From: Candidatus Poseidoniaceae archaeon
Lineage (GTDB): Archaea; Thermoplasmatota; Poseidoniia; Poseidoniales; Poseidoniaceae
DNA: 6,404 nt
Direction: 5' to 3'
Assembly: GCA_022451835.1 (NCBI GenBank)
Contig: JAKUNX010000061.1
Location: 3,521-9,924, forward strand
In this document: in pieces, positions 1-5,622 of the stretch
How positions within the stretch are numbered: position 1 is the stretch's first letter
Layout of the letters: each line of letters opens with the position of its first letter
Program-made: the position numbers and the translations under genes
Notes under the pieces: generated by a model
What the model saw: the letters and a program-made list of their open reading frames with translations, nothing else
The model's database searches: none
Told to the model about the DNA's origin: nothing

Positions 1-911
1 TTATGATTGTTATTTTTATTTTTAATTTGTTGAGCAACAGAACTCATTATTTTGGCAAGAGACAACCCTTGAGAAGTCGCTTTTTTACTTGCACGCGCAG
101 TCAATCTAGTTTCCCCATCTCTATTTCTACTGACTAGAGAAATATCGTAGCCGATACCAAGTAGTAAACCTGCTAATCTTCCTTCTAATGTCCCACAATA
201 AGAGTGAACAATTGACCAATCGCCAGATTCAGTTGCTTTCGCTCTTTGCAAACCTCGCAGTAAACTACCTCTTTCACTAGAATTAACCTCGTTCGATTCA
301 AGCCACTCAACAAATCTCGCATAGTCTATTTTTGAGTCATTCAAAATTAGATTTGCAGTATTGAAAGATTCTTTTTGGTTATGTTTGAATCTACCACTAT
401 CGGTTAGAAGTCCAGCAAGCAATAGTTTTCTTACAGATTCTGTAAGTGTTTCTGGCGAATGTGCACTAAGATATCTAGCAACAATTTCAGTTGTAGCAGA
501 AACTGGCATTTTCACTAATAAATCAGATTCACCAATATCCCATTCATTAGAAACATGGTGATCAATGATACATTTTGGGATATTTTCTGGCAGTTCAATT
601 CCAATTTGACTTGGTGATGCTGCATCAACAAAAATTATTCCGCCAAGATTTTTTGGGAAATCAGAACTTGTGCTTATCTTTCTAAAAGGCGCAGAAAATT
701 CTTCACAGACGCGCTTTGAAACACGTCCAAGATGAAGTCCGCAAGCCATCATATTAGCATTTGAAGCTGCTAGTGAAATTGCTGAACCAACTGTATCCAT
801 ATCTCCATTTAAACCTGTTACAACAGGAACAGCACCCTTTGAGCAAGCATTGTTTATCCAATTGTGCAAAGCAACTAAATTGTCACTATCAGATTTAGAT
901 AATTCAGTCAA
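1..911 (-). CDS. DHH-family phosphoesterase (DHH-DHHA1 type), C-terminus cut by window edge
   Basis: My translation of the minus strand from 911 stays open for 303 codons to the left edge, so the C-terminus is missing. Metal-binding DHH motifs are visible: GDMDTVGSA (residues 36-44, motif I), FVDAASP (94-100, motif II), IIDHH (115-119, the signature) and AGLLTDSGRF (166-175, motif IV). A DHHA1-like region begins around residue 225 with LEGRLAGLLLG and RLTARAS; the expected terminal glycine/histidine-rich motif would lie past the edge. The family hydrolyses phosphodiester bonds (RecJ, NrnA, cyclic-dinucleotide or oligoribonucleotide hydrolases) and is typically Mn-dependent. A DHH gene at the tail of the exosome operon is common in archaea, so a role in clearing short RNA is a reasonable inference, but the substrate cannot be read from sequence. 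The start is TTG at 909-911: an in-frame TAA lies directly upstream, a GAGG sits 7 nt before it, and no ATG occurs before motif I. It overlaps the pfdB stop by four bases (TTGA), implying translational coupling. Confidence 0.9.
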   Translation of the reverse strand, partial: MTELSKSDSDNLVALHNWINNACSKGAVPVVTGLNGDMDTVGSAISLAASNANMMACGLHLGRVSKRVCEEFSAPFRKISTSSDFPKNLGGIIFVDAASPSQIGIELPENIPKCIIDHHVSNEWDIGESDLLVKMPVSATTEIVARYLSAHSPETLTESVRKLLLAGLLTDSGRFKHNQKESFNTANLILNDSKIDYARFVEWLESNEVNSSERGSLLRGLQRAKATESGDWSIVHSYCGTLEGRLAGLLLGIGYDISLVSRNRDGETRLTARASKKATSQGLSLAKIMSSVAQQIKNKNNNH

Positions 912-1222
912 TTAGATCCCTCTAGAACCTTTTTTAGTTCTTCATAAGAATTCATTAGATCTGTTTCACGAGATTGTAATCGTGTAAGATGTTCAGATAA
1001 TGTTTTGACATCGTTATCAAGAACTTCTACCAACGATTTTCTATCTGCAACTTCAATTAATACACCGCCAAGTTGTTGGTGAAGTGCTAAGTCCTTAGGC
1101 TGGTTTGAGACTGCATCTGAAGTCGCTTTTAGTTCGATAATCTGAGCGTTTAGACTTGCCATTTGTTGGCGTACAGATTGTATCTCTGATACAACGATTT
1201 GAAATTGCTCCATATCACTCAT
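908..1222 (-). CDS. pfdB: Prefoldin beta subunit
   Basis: The product has 104 residues, a normal length for the beta-class prefoldin subunit. It forms the archaeal alpha2-beta4 prefoldin (GimC), a cytosolic jellyfish-shaped holdase that passes unfolded proteins to the thermosome. The sequence shows two predicted coiled-coil helices (about residues 4-38 and 65-101) around a central hairpin with LGGVLIEV (51-58), the conserved beta-hairpin segment of this subunit (commonly GxLLVKV). Polar and hydrophobic residues alternate in heptads as expected for the tentacles. The ATG at 1220-1222 is preceded by GGTGA with a 4-nt spacer (1227-1231), which favours it over the second Met at residue 4. It follows pcc1 by 32 nt, a neighbour pair common in Euryarchaeota, and its TGA overlaps the TTG start of the DHH gene. 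The gap also holds a six-codon ATG-to-TGA frame ending in the SD; I regard this as chance. Confidence 0.92.
   Translation of the reverse strand: MSDMEQFQIVVSEIQSVRQQMASLNAQIIELKATSDAVSNQPKDLALHQQLGGVLIEVADRKSLVEVLDNDVKTLSEHLTRLQSRETDLMNSYEELKKVLEGSN
918..922 (-). promoter_or_regulatory. Shine-Dalgarno GAGGG for the DHH gene
   Basis: GAGGG (918-922) lies inside the end of pfdB; its GAGG core is 7 nt before the TTG start of the DHH gene. The same GAGGGA motif with the same spacing precedes the ATG of pcc1 (GAGGG at 1507-1511), which supports the non-ATG start called here. Confidence 0.6.
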
Positions 1223-1254
1223 GCTCTCACCATTTCAATTCAATCATTACTGGT

Positions 1255-1500
1255 TCATGAATCCTCGCTTGGAATTAAATTATCGATCATGTTGACAAGC
1301 GAATCAACTGCGATTAATCCACGAACTCTAGTATTCCACATGGCTCGCAAATCCTTAGCCTTGCTTTCAACAATCTCAATTGAGAAAGAATCTCCGTTGT
1401 GTTTTACATCACAATCGGTAATTAAAGCGGCAGAAAGAGAGTCAGTATTCTGTTTACTACTCGATTTAACTTCGAGTATTAATTTCCATTCAGTGGACAT
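1255..1500 (-). CDS. pcc1: KEOPS complex subunit Pcc1
   Basis: This small protein of 81 residues matches the archaeal Pcc1 size (about 75-90). Pcc1 is the dimerisation subunit of KEOPS, which with Kae1, Bud32 and Cgi121 makes N6-threonylcarbamoyladenosine at position 37 of ANN-decoding tRNAs; Pcc1 dimerises the complex and contacts tRNA. The recognisable part is the C-terminal helix DLRAMWNTRVRGLIAVDSLV (50-69), which corresponds to the family pattern D-L-R-A-x-x-N-S-x-x-R-W/L. The N-terminal half (about 5-45) has the alternating hydrophobic pattern of beta strands (KLILEV, SFSIEIVE). The expected Trp/Leu variation in the helix is normal. The gene lies 18 nt after rpl37ae and 32 nt before pfdB, its usual place in the superoperon. 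ATG at 1498-1500 is preceded by GAGGG. The call rests on a short motif plus synteny, so it is a little less certain than its neighbours. Confidence 0.83.
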   Translation of the reverse strand: MSTEWKLILEVKSSSKQNTDSLSAALITDCDVKHNGDSFSIEIVESKAKDLRAMWNTRVRGLIAVDSLVNMIDNLIPSEDS

Positions 1501-1518
1501 TGTGGTCCCTCTGAATAA

Positions 1519-1869
1519 TCACTCTTCTTCAGATTCTGCCAAACTTCTCTCATAGTCCATTGCTGCTTGTTGAGCAATAAATGCTATGTCAGCTGTTGTT
1601 GCGCCTTCAACAGACCTTCTCATAATTCGACTATTTGCGTCAGATGCTCTAGTAAAAGGCTCCCATGCTCCGCCAGCAAATGTGTAATCACATTTACTGC
1701 AGTGCCAAATTCCTACAGATTTTCTAGAAACCTTTTGATATTGACAAACCGGACAAGTATATTTTCTGCTTTTCTTTGCCAAAGCGGATGCTGAGTTTCT
1801 TCTTACAGAAACACCATATCTCGCACCGAATCTAGCGGTTGCTCCTGCTTTTTGGGTTCTCTTTGCCAA
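1519..1869 (-). CDS. rpl37ae: Large-subunit ribosomal protein eL43 (L37Ae) with a C-terminal extension
   Basis: The N-terminal 88 or so residues are a standard eL43: basic start MAKRTQKAGATARFGARYG, a C4 zinc ribbon with CPVC (Cys39, Cys42) and CSKC (Cys57, Cys60), and the conserved VGIWHC and TFAGGAW stretches (52-57, 63-69). It is a zinc-binding rRNA-binding protein of the 50S subunit. The protein is 116 residues long, against about 70-95 usually. The extra tail (about 89-116) is acidic, Ala-rich and probably helical, ends in three Glu, and has no Cys. The start is TTG (1867-1869), directly after the rrp42 TGA with no gap. A full GGAGG (1878-1882) stands 8 nt upstream, and the MAKRT N-terminus fits the family. 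rrp42-rpl37ae is a classic superoperon junction; translation is likely coupled to that of rrp42. Confidence 0.95.
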   Translation of the reverse strand: MAKRTQKAGATARFGARYGVSVRRNSASALAKKSRKYTCPVCQYQKVSRKSVGIWHCSKCDYTFAGGAWEPFTRASDANSRIMRRSVEGATTADIAFIAQQAAMDYERSLAESEEE

Positions 1870-2655
1870 TCAGTTCGCCTCCTTTTTTGCAACGATTTTT
1901 CTTAGTTCCACACACTTTTCTTGGGCTACCTCGAATATCTCTGCGAATTCTTGCGGCGTGAATACCCCTCTTAACCCCTTTTGTAAGGAGTGAAGATGTC
2001 CTTCATCACCAATTGTGATATGAATTCGCTCATCTCCACCCAATTCTTCCTCTTCACAAGGGTCGTAAACATACCTGCCACCAACTCTGGTAAATGATGC
2101 CATAATTGGGGTTCCATTAACTGACAGCGTGTAGTCTTCGCCAACATCAAATCGTTCAGCTGGAACTACTGCAGTTCTAAGAGCAGCGATAGCAGCAAGT
2201 CCACAGGCATCGAAAATATTTCCACCATCGGATAAAACGTGAATATCAATCATAACGCCCCAAACTTTCTCGCCGGGAATAATACACAAACTATTCATGT
2301 CAATGCACCCAGATTCACGGATTCCACGGTCAACAACTCTTCCAAGTTCGATTGATTCCGGAGATGGTGGACCAGGCTCATACTTTCTGTGAGCTACGGG
2401 ACGTAGTTCAGCGCCACACATTAATGATCCTTCAGCTGGTCTGTCAGGCCACGGAGTTCTAATTTCAAATTTGACTCCTGCGTAAACAACAGTCTTGCCC
2501 ATAGTTACTTTAGCAGAACCTTCTGCATTATACAAGCAATCAGTTTCTAAAGTTATTTCTCGGCCTTCAAATCTACCTCTGCCATCAATTCTTGCATCTT
2601 GTTCAGCAAGTCTTGTCATTTCTTGTCTTAGCAAGTTAGGTACTAATTCAACCAT
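1870..2655 (-). CDS. rrp42: Exosome complex subunit Rrp42 (non-catalytic RNase PH-like)
   Basis: This is a 261-residue RNase PH-fold protein, the normal length for archaeal Rrp42. Family marks are RIDGRGRFEGREI (22-34), AEGSAKVTMGKTVVYAGV (44-61), ELGRVVDRGIRESGCID (103-119) and SDGGNIFDACGLAAIAAL (142-159). Rrp42 alternates with Rrp41 in the hexameric exosome ring; it lacks the catalytic acidic pair and phosphate-site residues of Rrp41 but helps bind RNA and structures the active site. The protein here shows no DxxxxxD pair in the place where Rrp41 has it, as expected. ATG at 2653-2655 overlaps the rrp41 stop by one base (TAATG), with GGTGA 6 nt upstream inside the end of rrp41. The one-base overlap fits production of the two ring subunits at similar levels. 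Confidence 0.97.
   Translation of the reverse strand: MVELVPNLLRQEMTRLAEQDARIDGRGRFEGREITLETDCLYNAEGSAKVTMGKTVVYAGVKFEIRTPWPDRPAEGSLMCGAELRPVAHRKYEPGPPSPESIELGRVVDRGIRESGCIDMNSLCIIPGEKVWGVMIDIHVLSDGGNIFDACGLAAIAALRTAVVPAERFDVGEDYTLSVNGTPIMASFTRVGGRYVYDPCEEEELGGDERIHITIGDEGHLHSLQKGLRGVFTPQEFAEIFEVAQEKCVELRKIVAKKEAN
1878..1882 (-). promoter_or_regulatory. Shine-Dalgarno GGAGG fixing a TTG start for eL43
   Basis: GGAGG lies within the last codons of rrp42, 8 nt before the TTG at 1867-1869. It is the strongest SD match in the window. It decides the start, because the next in-frame ATG is well inside the protein. Confidence 0.7.
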
Positions 2656-3383
2656 TAGTTGTCACCCCCATCATATCTAGCTTTCAAAGCATCAACCATA
2701 ATTTCATGAATTTCTTTAGCGGCTTTGAAATTGTATTCCATGGCTAAATCAAATTCTTCAGGTGAAAGGTCACCGTCCATTTGTAGGAACGCTATTTCAC
2801 CAGTATTTGGTAGAATACCTACAGGTAAATCTGCTTGACCATAGTTGTCTTCTGCTTTATCCAAGTCTAATACTACAGTATCTTCTATTTTACCAGAAGC
2901 AACTCCAACAACCATATCTCTCATTGGAATTCCAGCATCGGCTAAAGCAACTGATGCTGCAGTAATTCCAGCACAGCGAGTTCCTGCTTCAGCAGCTAAG
3001 ATTTCAATTTCAACTCTAATTTTAGATCGAGGGAATCTCTCGACTAGAACTGCAGATTCTAACGCTTCCGCAGTAACTTTTGAAATTTCTCTTGAACGGC
3101 GATTGTAGCCCGGTCTAATCCTGTCACTTGTAGAAAACGGAGCCATGTTATATCTCACATCAATAACTGCTCTGTCTTGTCTTTGGATTTTCCTTGGATG
3201 TGCTTCCATCGGGCCGTAAACTGCTGCAACTGCAACATTGAGTCCGTGAGTTACCATTGCTGAACCATCAGCAGCCGGTAAAATTCCTGCTTGAATTGAA
3301 ACAGGTCTTGATTCATCCAATTTTCTTCCATCTAGTCTTAATCCATCATCTCGTAGTAATTGTATATCTCCATATCCGCCCAT
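2655..3383 (-). CDS. rrp41: Exosome complex catalytic subunit Rrp41 (3'-5' phosphorolytic RNase)
   Basis: This is a 242-residue RNase PH-family protein. Landmarks are GLRLDGRKLDESRPV (14-28), the RNA-binding Arg pair NRRSRE (94-99), phosphate-site GTRCAGITAASVAL (134-147) and the catalytic segment VVLDLDKAEDNYGQADLPV (170-188), where D179 and D185 fit the conserved acidic pair of archaeal Rrp41. The enzyme degrades RNA 3' to 5' with inorganic phosphate, releasing nucleoside diphosphates, and can add heteropolymeric tails in reverse. Active sites lie inside the Rrp41/Rrp42 hexamer. All key residues are present, so it should be active. ATG (3381-3383) shares its A with the rrp4 TAA; GGTGA (3390-3394) is 6 nt upstream, the same arrangement as at rrp42. 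Confidence 0.98.
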   Translation of the reverse strand: MGGYGDIQLLRDDGLRLDGRKLDESRPVSIQAGILPAADGSAMVTHGLNVAVAAVYGPMEAHPRKIQRQDRAVIDVRYNMAPFSTSDRIRPGYNRRSREISKVTAEALESAVLVERFPRSKIRVEIEILAAEAGTRCAGITAASVALADAGIPMRDMVVGVASGKIEDTVVLDLDKAEDNYGQADLPVGILPNTGEIAFLQMDGDLSPEEFDLAMEYNFKAAKEIHEIMVDALKARYDGGDN

Positions 3384-4078
3384 TAAGCATCACCTTGTTT
3401 AGTAAAAGTTTTTTCATGTTTTTTCATCATTGAATCAAAATTTGATTTATGTCCATGTTGTTTGGCAATTGCTAATGCCTCTCTTGTCCATGAGATGTTA
3501 TTATCATCTCCATCAATCCAAACTCGACCATTCTCACCAACAATTATTCGACAATCACTGATATTCTTCATACGATCAAGATTAGCATTATTTTCACCTC
3601 GAATCCTATCAATGTGATTAACAGGGACTTCGACAACTGCTCCTTGAGAAAGTCTACGCAAACCCACTCCTTTCATAGTGAGGACAACATTATGACATTC
3701 ATCAACTTCTTGCACTCTGGCTAGAGCAGAATCGCCTACATCCATGTGTTGACGTGCTTGTCCGAATTCCACCTTCCACGGTGCAAGTGACATTGGTAGT
3801 AAACCTTGAAATGAACCATTGATGTTAAGGAACCACAAATTGTTTCTCACTTCAGCAACAGTTCCGATAACTAAATCACCTGAGCGAGGTAAGTAAGGGC
3901 TGTTGATTGGGTCTACGGATATAGTTCCATTAATTTCCCTAACCCAACCAACTTTGGTTGCAATAATTTCGTCGTTGTGGCTCATTGCGCCACTTCCGAC
4001 ACGCATCCCGGTCAATGGCCCAATAGCCATTCCCGGGGTCACTAGGCGCTGCTCGGCGCCGCTTCGACCTTGGGACAT
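3383..4078 (-). CDS. rrp4: Exosome RNA-binding cap subunit Rrp4
   Basis: From ATG 4076-4078 the protein has 231 residues, typical for Rrp4. Domains in order: an N-terminal domain starting RLVTPGMAIGPLTGMRVG (11-28); an S1 domain at about 60-140 with SGDLVIGTVAEV and FQGLLPMSLA; and a KH domain at about 146-215 containing VGENGRVWIDG (180-190) with the GxNG motif characteristic of Rrp4/Rrp40 KH domains. Rrp4 trimers, alone or with Csl4, cap the Rrp41/Rrp42 ring and feed substrate RNA into the pore. An in-frame TTG at 4106-4108 would add ten residues (MASRRNGEKE); I prefer the ATG because GGAG lies 8 nt before it and the short form fits the family. The first 35 or so codons are GC-rich and strikingly unlike the rest of the operon. 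The stop overlaps the rrp41 start. Confidence 0.95.
   Translation of the reverse strand: MSQGRSGAEQRLVTPGMAIGPLTGMRVGSGAMSHNDEIIATKVGWVREINGTISVDPINSPYLPRSGDLVIGTVAEVRNNLWFLNINGSFQGLLPMSLAPWKVEFGQARQHMDVGDSALARVQEVDECHNVVLTMKGVGLRRLSQGAVVEVPVNHIDRIRGENNANLDRMKNISDCRIIVGENGRVWIDGDDNNISWTREALAIAKQHGHKSNFDSMMKKHEKTFTKQGDA
4045..4060 (-). repeat. GC-rich inverted repeat inside the start of rrp4
   Basis: GGCGC (4045-4049) and GCGCC (4056-4060) can pair as a five-base all-GC stem with a six-base loop, beginning about 16 nt into the rrp4 coding region. It sits in a local GC island (about 62% GC over 3991-4110 by hand count). Such a stem near a start codon could lower ribosome access, but the protein code alone could also explain it. 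Confidence 0.4.
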
Positions 4079-4086
4079 TTCTTTCT

Positions 4087-4090
4087 CTCC
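4087..4090 (-). promoter_or_regulatory. Shine-Dalgarno GGAG for the Rrp4 ATG start
   Basis: GGAG is 8 nt before the ATG at 4076-4078. It lies inside the ten-codon segment that would be coding if the upstream TTG (4108) were used, so it argues for the shorter protein. The alternative TTG has no comparable motif at a good distance. Confidence 0.5.
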
Positions 4091-4120
4091 GTTTCGGCGA
4101 CTGGCCAACCCATGATAAAC

Positions 4121-4143
4121 TCAACCCTTTGAAAGGAGATTGA
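4121..4143 (-). repeat. Possible hairpin in the SBDS-rrp4 spacer
   Basis: In the minus-strand RNA, UCAAUCU (4143-4137) can pair with GGGUUGA (4127-4121), giving seven pairs of which two are G-U, around a nine-base loop. It falls in the 69-nt untranslated spacer between the SBDS stop and the rrp4 ATG, the longest spacer inside the operon. It could be an RNA processing site or affect rrp4 translation, or it could be chance. There is no U-run after it, so a terminator is unlikely. Confidence 0.3.
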
Positions 4144-4147
4144 ATAT

Positions 4148-4834
4148 TTACATTTCTTTTACTTCTGACTGAGATGAAATTTTCATTATTTGGCCAATTA
4201 ATTCACCTTTCATACCAGCAGGAATCTCAACTACACTTGCCCAAGACCCATCTTCAAGCCATCCGTCTTTGATTTGAAATGGGCGTAATATACGCATTGC
4301 ACTTCCACAATCGGAGCCAGGAATTTTGAATGCTAATTTTATTGTCTCAAAGGATAGTGGGATAAGTGGTTTTAGTTTTTCAATGGCATCTTTTATCTGT
4401 TGTTCTAGGTTTTTGAATGGATCAACTGAATAACGTGACTCTTCTAAAGCTAATTCAATTCTGGTTTTAGGATGTGGACTCTTTGTTTTAGGATCGACTG
4501 CTTGACTATGGATGTGATGAACAATTTTTTGTCGCATTCTTTCAACCATTGCTTTGCGTTGATTAGTTGTTAATTGTATACTTCCTTTTTCGAAAATAAT
4601 TTTGGCAATTTCCAGGATATCTTGAGTTCCAAAAGTATTCTGTATGGCTTCTTCCGTAGGTCTCTCGCCTCCCCTAGCATCATGAAACACTTCATCCATA
4701 GCAAAGAATTCATCAATTTTAACAGTATTTGCATCGGTTTTGAAAGAGTCTACTAAATCGGGATCAACCAATATTTCATACCTTTTACCGCCTTTTTCCA
4801 TTCTTGCTAAAACAGCGTCATCTAAACTAACCAT
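4148..4834 (-). CDS. sbds: SBDS/Sdo1 ribosome maturation factor
   Basis: This 228-residue protein has the usual length of archaeal SBDS (about 230-250). Domain I (FYSH, about 1-92) contains DEVFHDARGGERPTEEAI (47-64), FGT (68-70) and GSIQLTTNQRKAMVE (84-98), the family's strongest blocks. The middle three-helix domain II is about 95-165, and domain III, ferredoxin-like, about 166-225 with GSAMRILRPF and DGSWASVVEIPAG. In eukaryotes SBDS works with the EF-2-like GTPase EFL1 to release eIF6 from 60S subunits; the archaeal protein is inferred to help release aIF6 or act on the large subunit in another way. SBDS has also been reported in contact with the archaeal exosome, in line with its place between psmA and rrp4. 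ATG (4832-4834) has an in-frame TGA four codons upstream. The only SD (GGTGA, 4849-4853) is 14 nt away, unusually far. Confidence 0.96.
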   Translation of the reverse strand: MVSLDDAVLARMEKGGKRYEILVDPDLVDSFKTDANTVKIDEFFAMDEVFHDARGGERPTEEAIQNTFGTQDILEIAKIIFEKGSIQLTTNQRKAMVERMRQKIVHHIHSQAVDPKTKSPHPKTRIELALEESRYSVDPFKNLEQQIKDAIEKLKPLIPLSFETIKLAFKIPGSDCGSAMRILRPFQIKDGWLEDGSWASVVEIPAGMKGELIGQIMKISSQSEVKEM

Positions 4835-4848
4835 ATTAATGCCTCATA

Positions 4849-4853
4849 TCACC
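4849..4853 (-). promoter_or_regulatory. Distant Shine-Dalgarno GGTGA before SBDS, serving a mini-ORF ATG
   Basis: GGTGA is 14 nt from the SBDS ATG, too far for normal use, but only 1 nt from another ATG (4845-4847). That ATG opens a three-codon frame (ATG AGG CAT TAA, 4836-4847). Its stop lies one base before the SBDS ATG, so ribosomes could reinitiate. No other SD-like motif lies closer to the SBDS start. Confidence 0.4.
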
Positions 4854-4882
4854 CAAGATTAGGGAATCATAATTTGTGGCGT

Positions 4883-5605
4883 TCACTCTTCGAGTGGCTT
4901 TAATCTGTCAATTTGCTTGTTGACATCCTCTCGGTCAAGGAATCGATAGCCACTTGAATCAACTACCGCAACTTCAACAGCATCTCTATTTAATTCAGCA
5001 TCATTTGCATTTCTCAATGCTTCTAATCCTAGTTTCATAGCCGCATTAAGAGTTAGATTATCTTTCCAATTCTTCTCAAAGTATTCGATTACAGTGTTTC
5101 TGCCACTACCGATAGCTCCGGCGTGGTAAGATTGGTACGCACCACTTGGGTCAGTCTCGTACAGGTGTATACCGTTGTCATCAACTCCACCAATCAACAA
5201 TGCAGTACCAAAAGGTCTAGAGCCGCCATATTGAGTGAATGATTGTTTGAAATCACAGATTTTCTTTACTAATACATCGACAGGAACAGTAGCGCCGTAA
5301 GTAATTCTGTTGATTTGAGCCTCAACTCTTGAGCGAGCAACTAATTGCCTAGCATCAGCCATTAGCCCAGAGGTTGCTACACCAACATGATTATCGATTT
5401 TGAACATTTTTTCAATAGATTCAGGGATAATTAATCTGCTAATTATTCTCTTATCACAGACCAATACAACACCGTCTTTAAATTTCAAACCCGCAGTAGT
5501 TGTACCTCTCTTTACAGATTCTCTAGCATATTCAACTTGGAACAATCTGCCATCTGGGCTAAAGGTAGTAATTCCATGGTCATATCCTCTTCCACTTGGT
5601 TGCAT
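4883..5605 (-). CDS. psmA: 20S proteasome alpha subunit
   Basis: From the second of two tandem ATGs the protein has 240 residues. The N-terminus carries the alpha-type signature GYDHGITTFSPDGRLFQVEY, with Tyr8, Asp9, Pro17 and Tyr26 in the positions known to shape the gate turn in Thermoplasma. SIEKMF places Lys66 where the pocket lysine that receives the HbYX tail of PAN-type ATPases lies. TSGLMADAR (78-86), TQYGGSRPFG and AIGSGRN are further family blocks. Seven copies form each outer ring of the cytosolic proteasome and control substrate entry; the catalytic beta subunit is not in the window. It is the first gene of the operon, facing dph6 across 5606-5756. ATG 5603-5605 is 4 nt after GGTGA; the adjacent ATG 5606-5608 is only 1 nt from it and would add one Met. 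Confidence 0.97.
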   Translation of the reverse strand: MQPSGRGYDHGITTFSPDGRLFQVEYARESVKRGTTTAGLKFKDGVVLVCDKRIISRLIIPESIEKMFKIDNHVGVATSGLMADARQLVARSRVEAQINRITYGATVPVDVLVKKICDFKQSFTQYGGSRPFGTALLIGGVDDNGIHLYETDPSGAYQSYHAGAIGSGRNTVIEYFEKNWKDNLTLNAAMKLGLEALRNANDAELNRDAVEVAVVDSSGYRFLDREDVNKQIDRLKPLEE

Positions 5606-5609
5606 CATC

Positions 5610-5614
5610 TCACC
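5610..5614 (-). promoter_or_regulatory. Shine-Dalgarno GGTGA for psmA
   Basis: GGTGA is followed by GATG and then ATG 5603-5605, the same 4-nt spacing seen at pfdB. It selects the second of the two tandem ATGs. It also shows that the psmA mRNA has an untranslated leader rather than being leaderless. Confidence 0.65.
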
Positions 5615-5622
5615 TGTTTATT

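Larger units (their letters stand above)
1..5608 (-). other. Archaeal exosome superoperon (psmA to DHH)
   Basis: Nine genes in one direction with spacers from 69 nt down to overlaps, in the order psmA, sbds, rrp4, rrp41, rrp42, rpl37ae, pcc1, pfdB, DHH. The order matches the exosome superoperon predicted by comparative genomics in archaea. No promoter or terminator stands out inside it. The Csl4 cap subunit and proteasome beta subunit are not here, as is usual. rpoP, often next to rpl37ae, and a DUF3194 gene, often next to pfdB, are missing. Genes may continue past the left edge. Confidence 0.85.

Noticed and set aside
361..561. Plus-strand frame of 66 codons
   Set aside because: It is antisense to the DHH signature region of the phosphoesterase; no independent evidence of coding.
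1199..1555. Open frame of 118 codons on the plus strand
   Set aside because: It lies antisense to pcc1 and rpl37ae, has no family resemblance and no SD, and its codons mirror the real genes. A shadow frame.
1870..2655. Rrp42 without the catalytic acidic residues of Rrp41
   Set aside because: This is normal for Rrp42, the inactive ring partner.
3500..3640. Rrp4 KH domain lacks a classic GxxG loop (GENN instead)
   Set aside because: Rrp4/Rrp40 KH domains are known to be unusual and instead keep a GxNG motif, which is present as GENG. Not a defect.
3939..4124. Basic Arg-rich open frame of 61 codons on the minus strand overlapping rrp4
   Set aside because: It is out of frame with the clear Rrp4 protein and arises from the GC-rich start of rrp4; it begins at a TTG without support.
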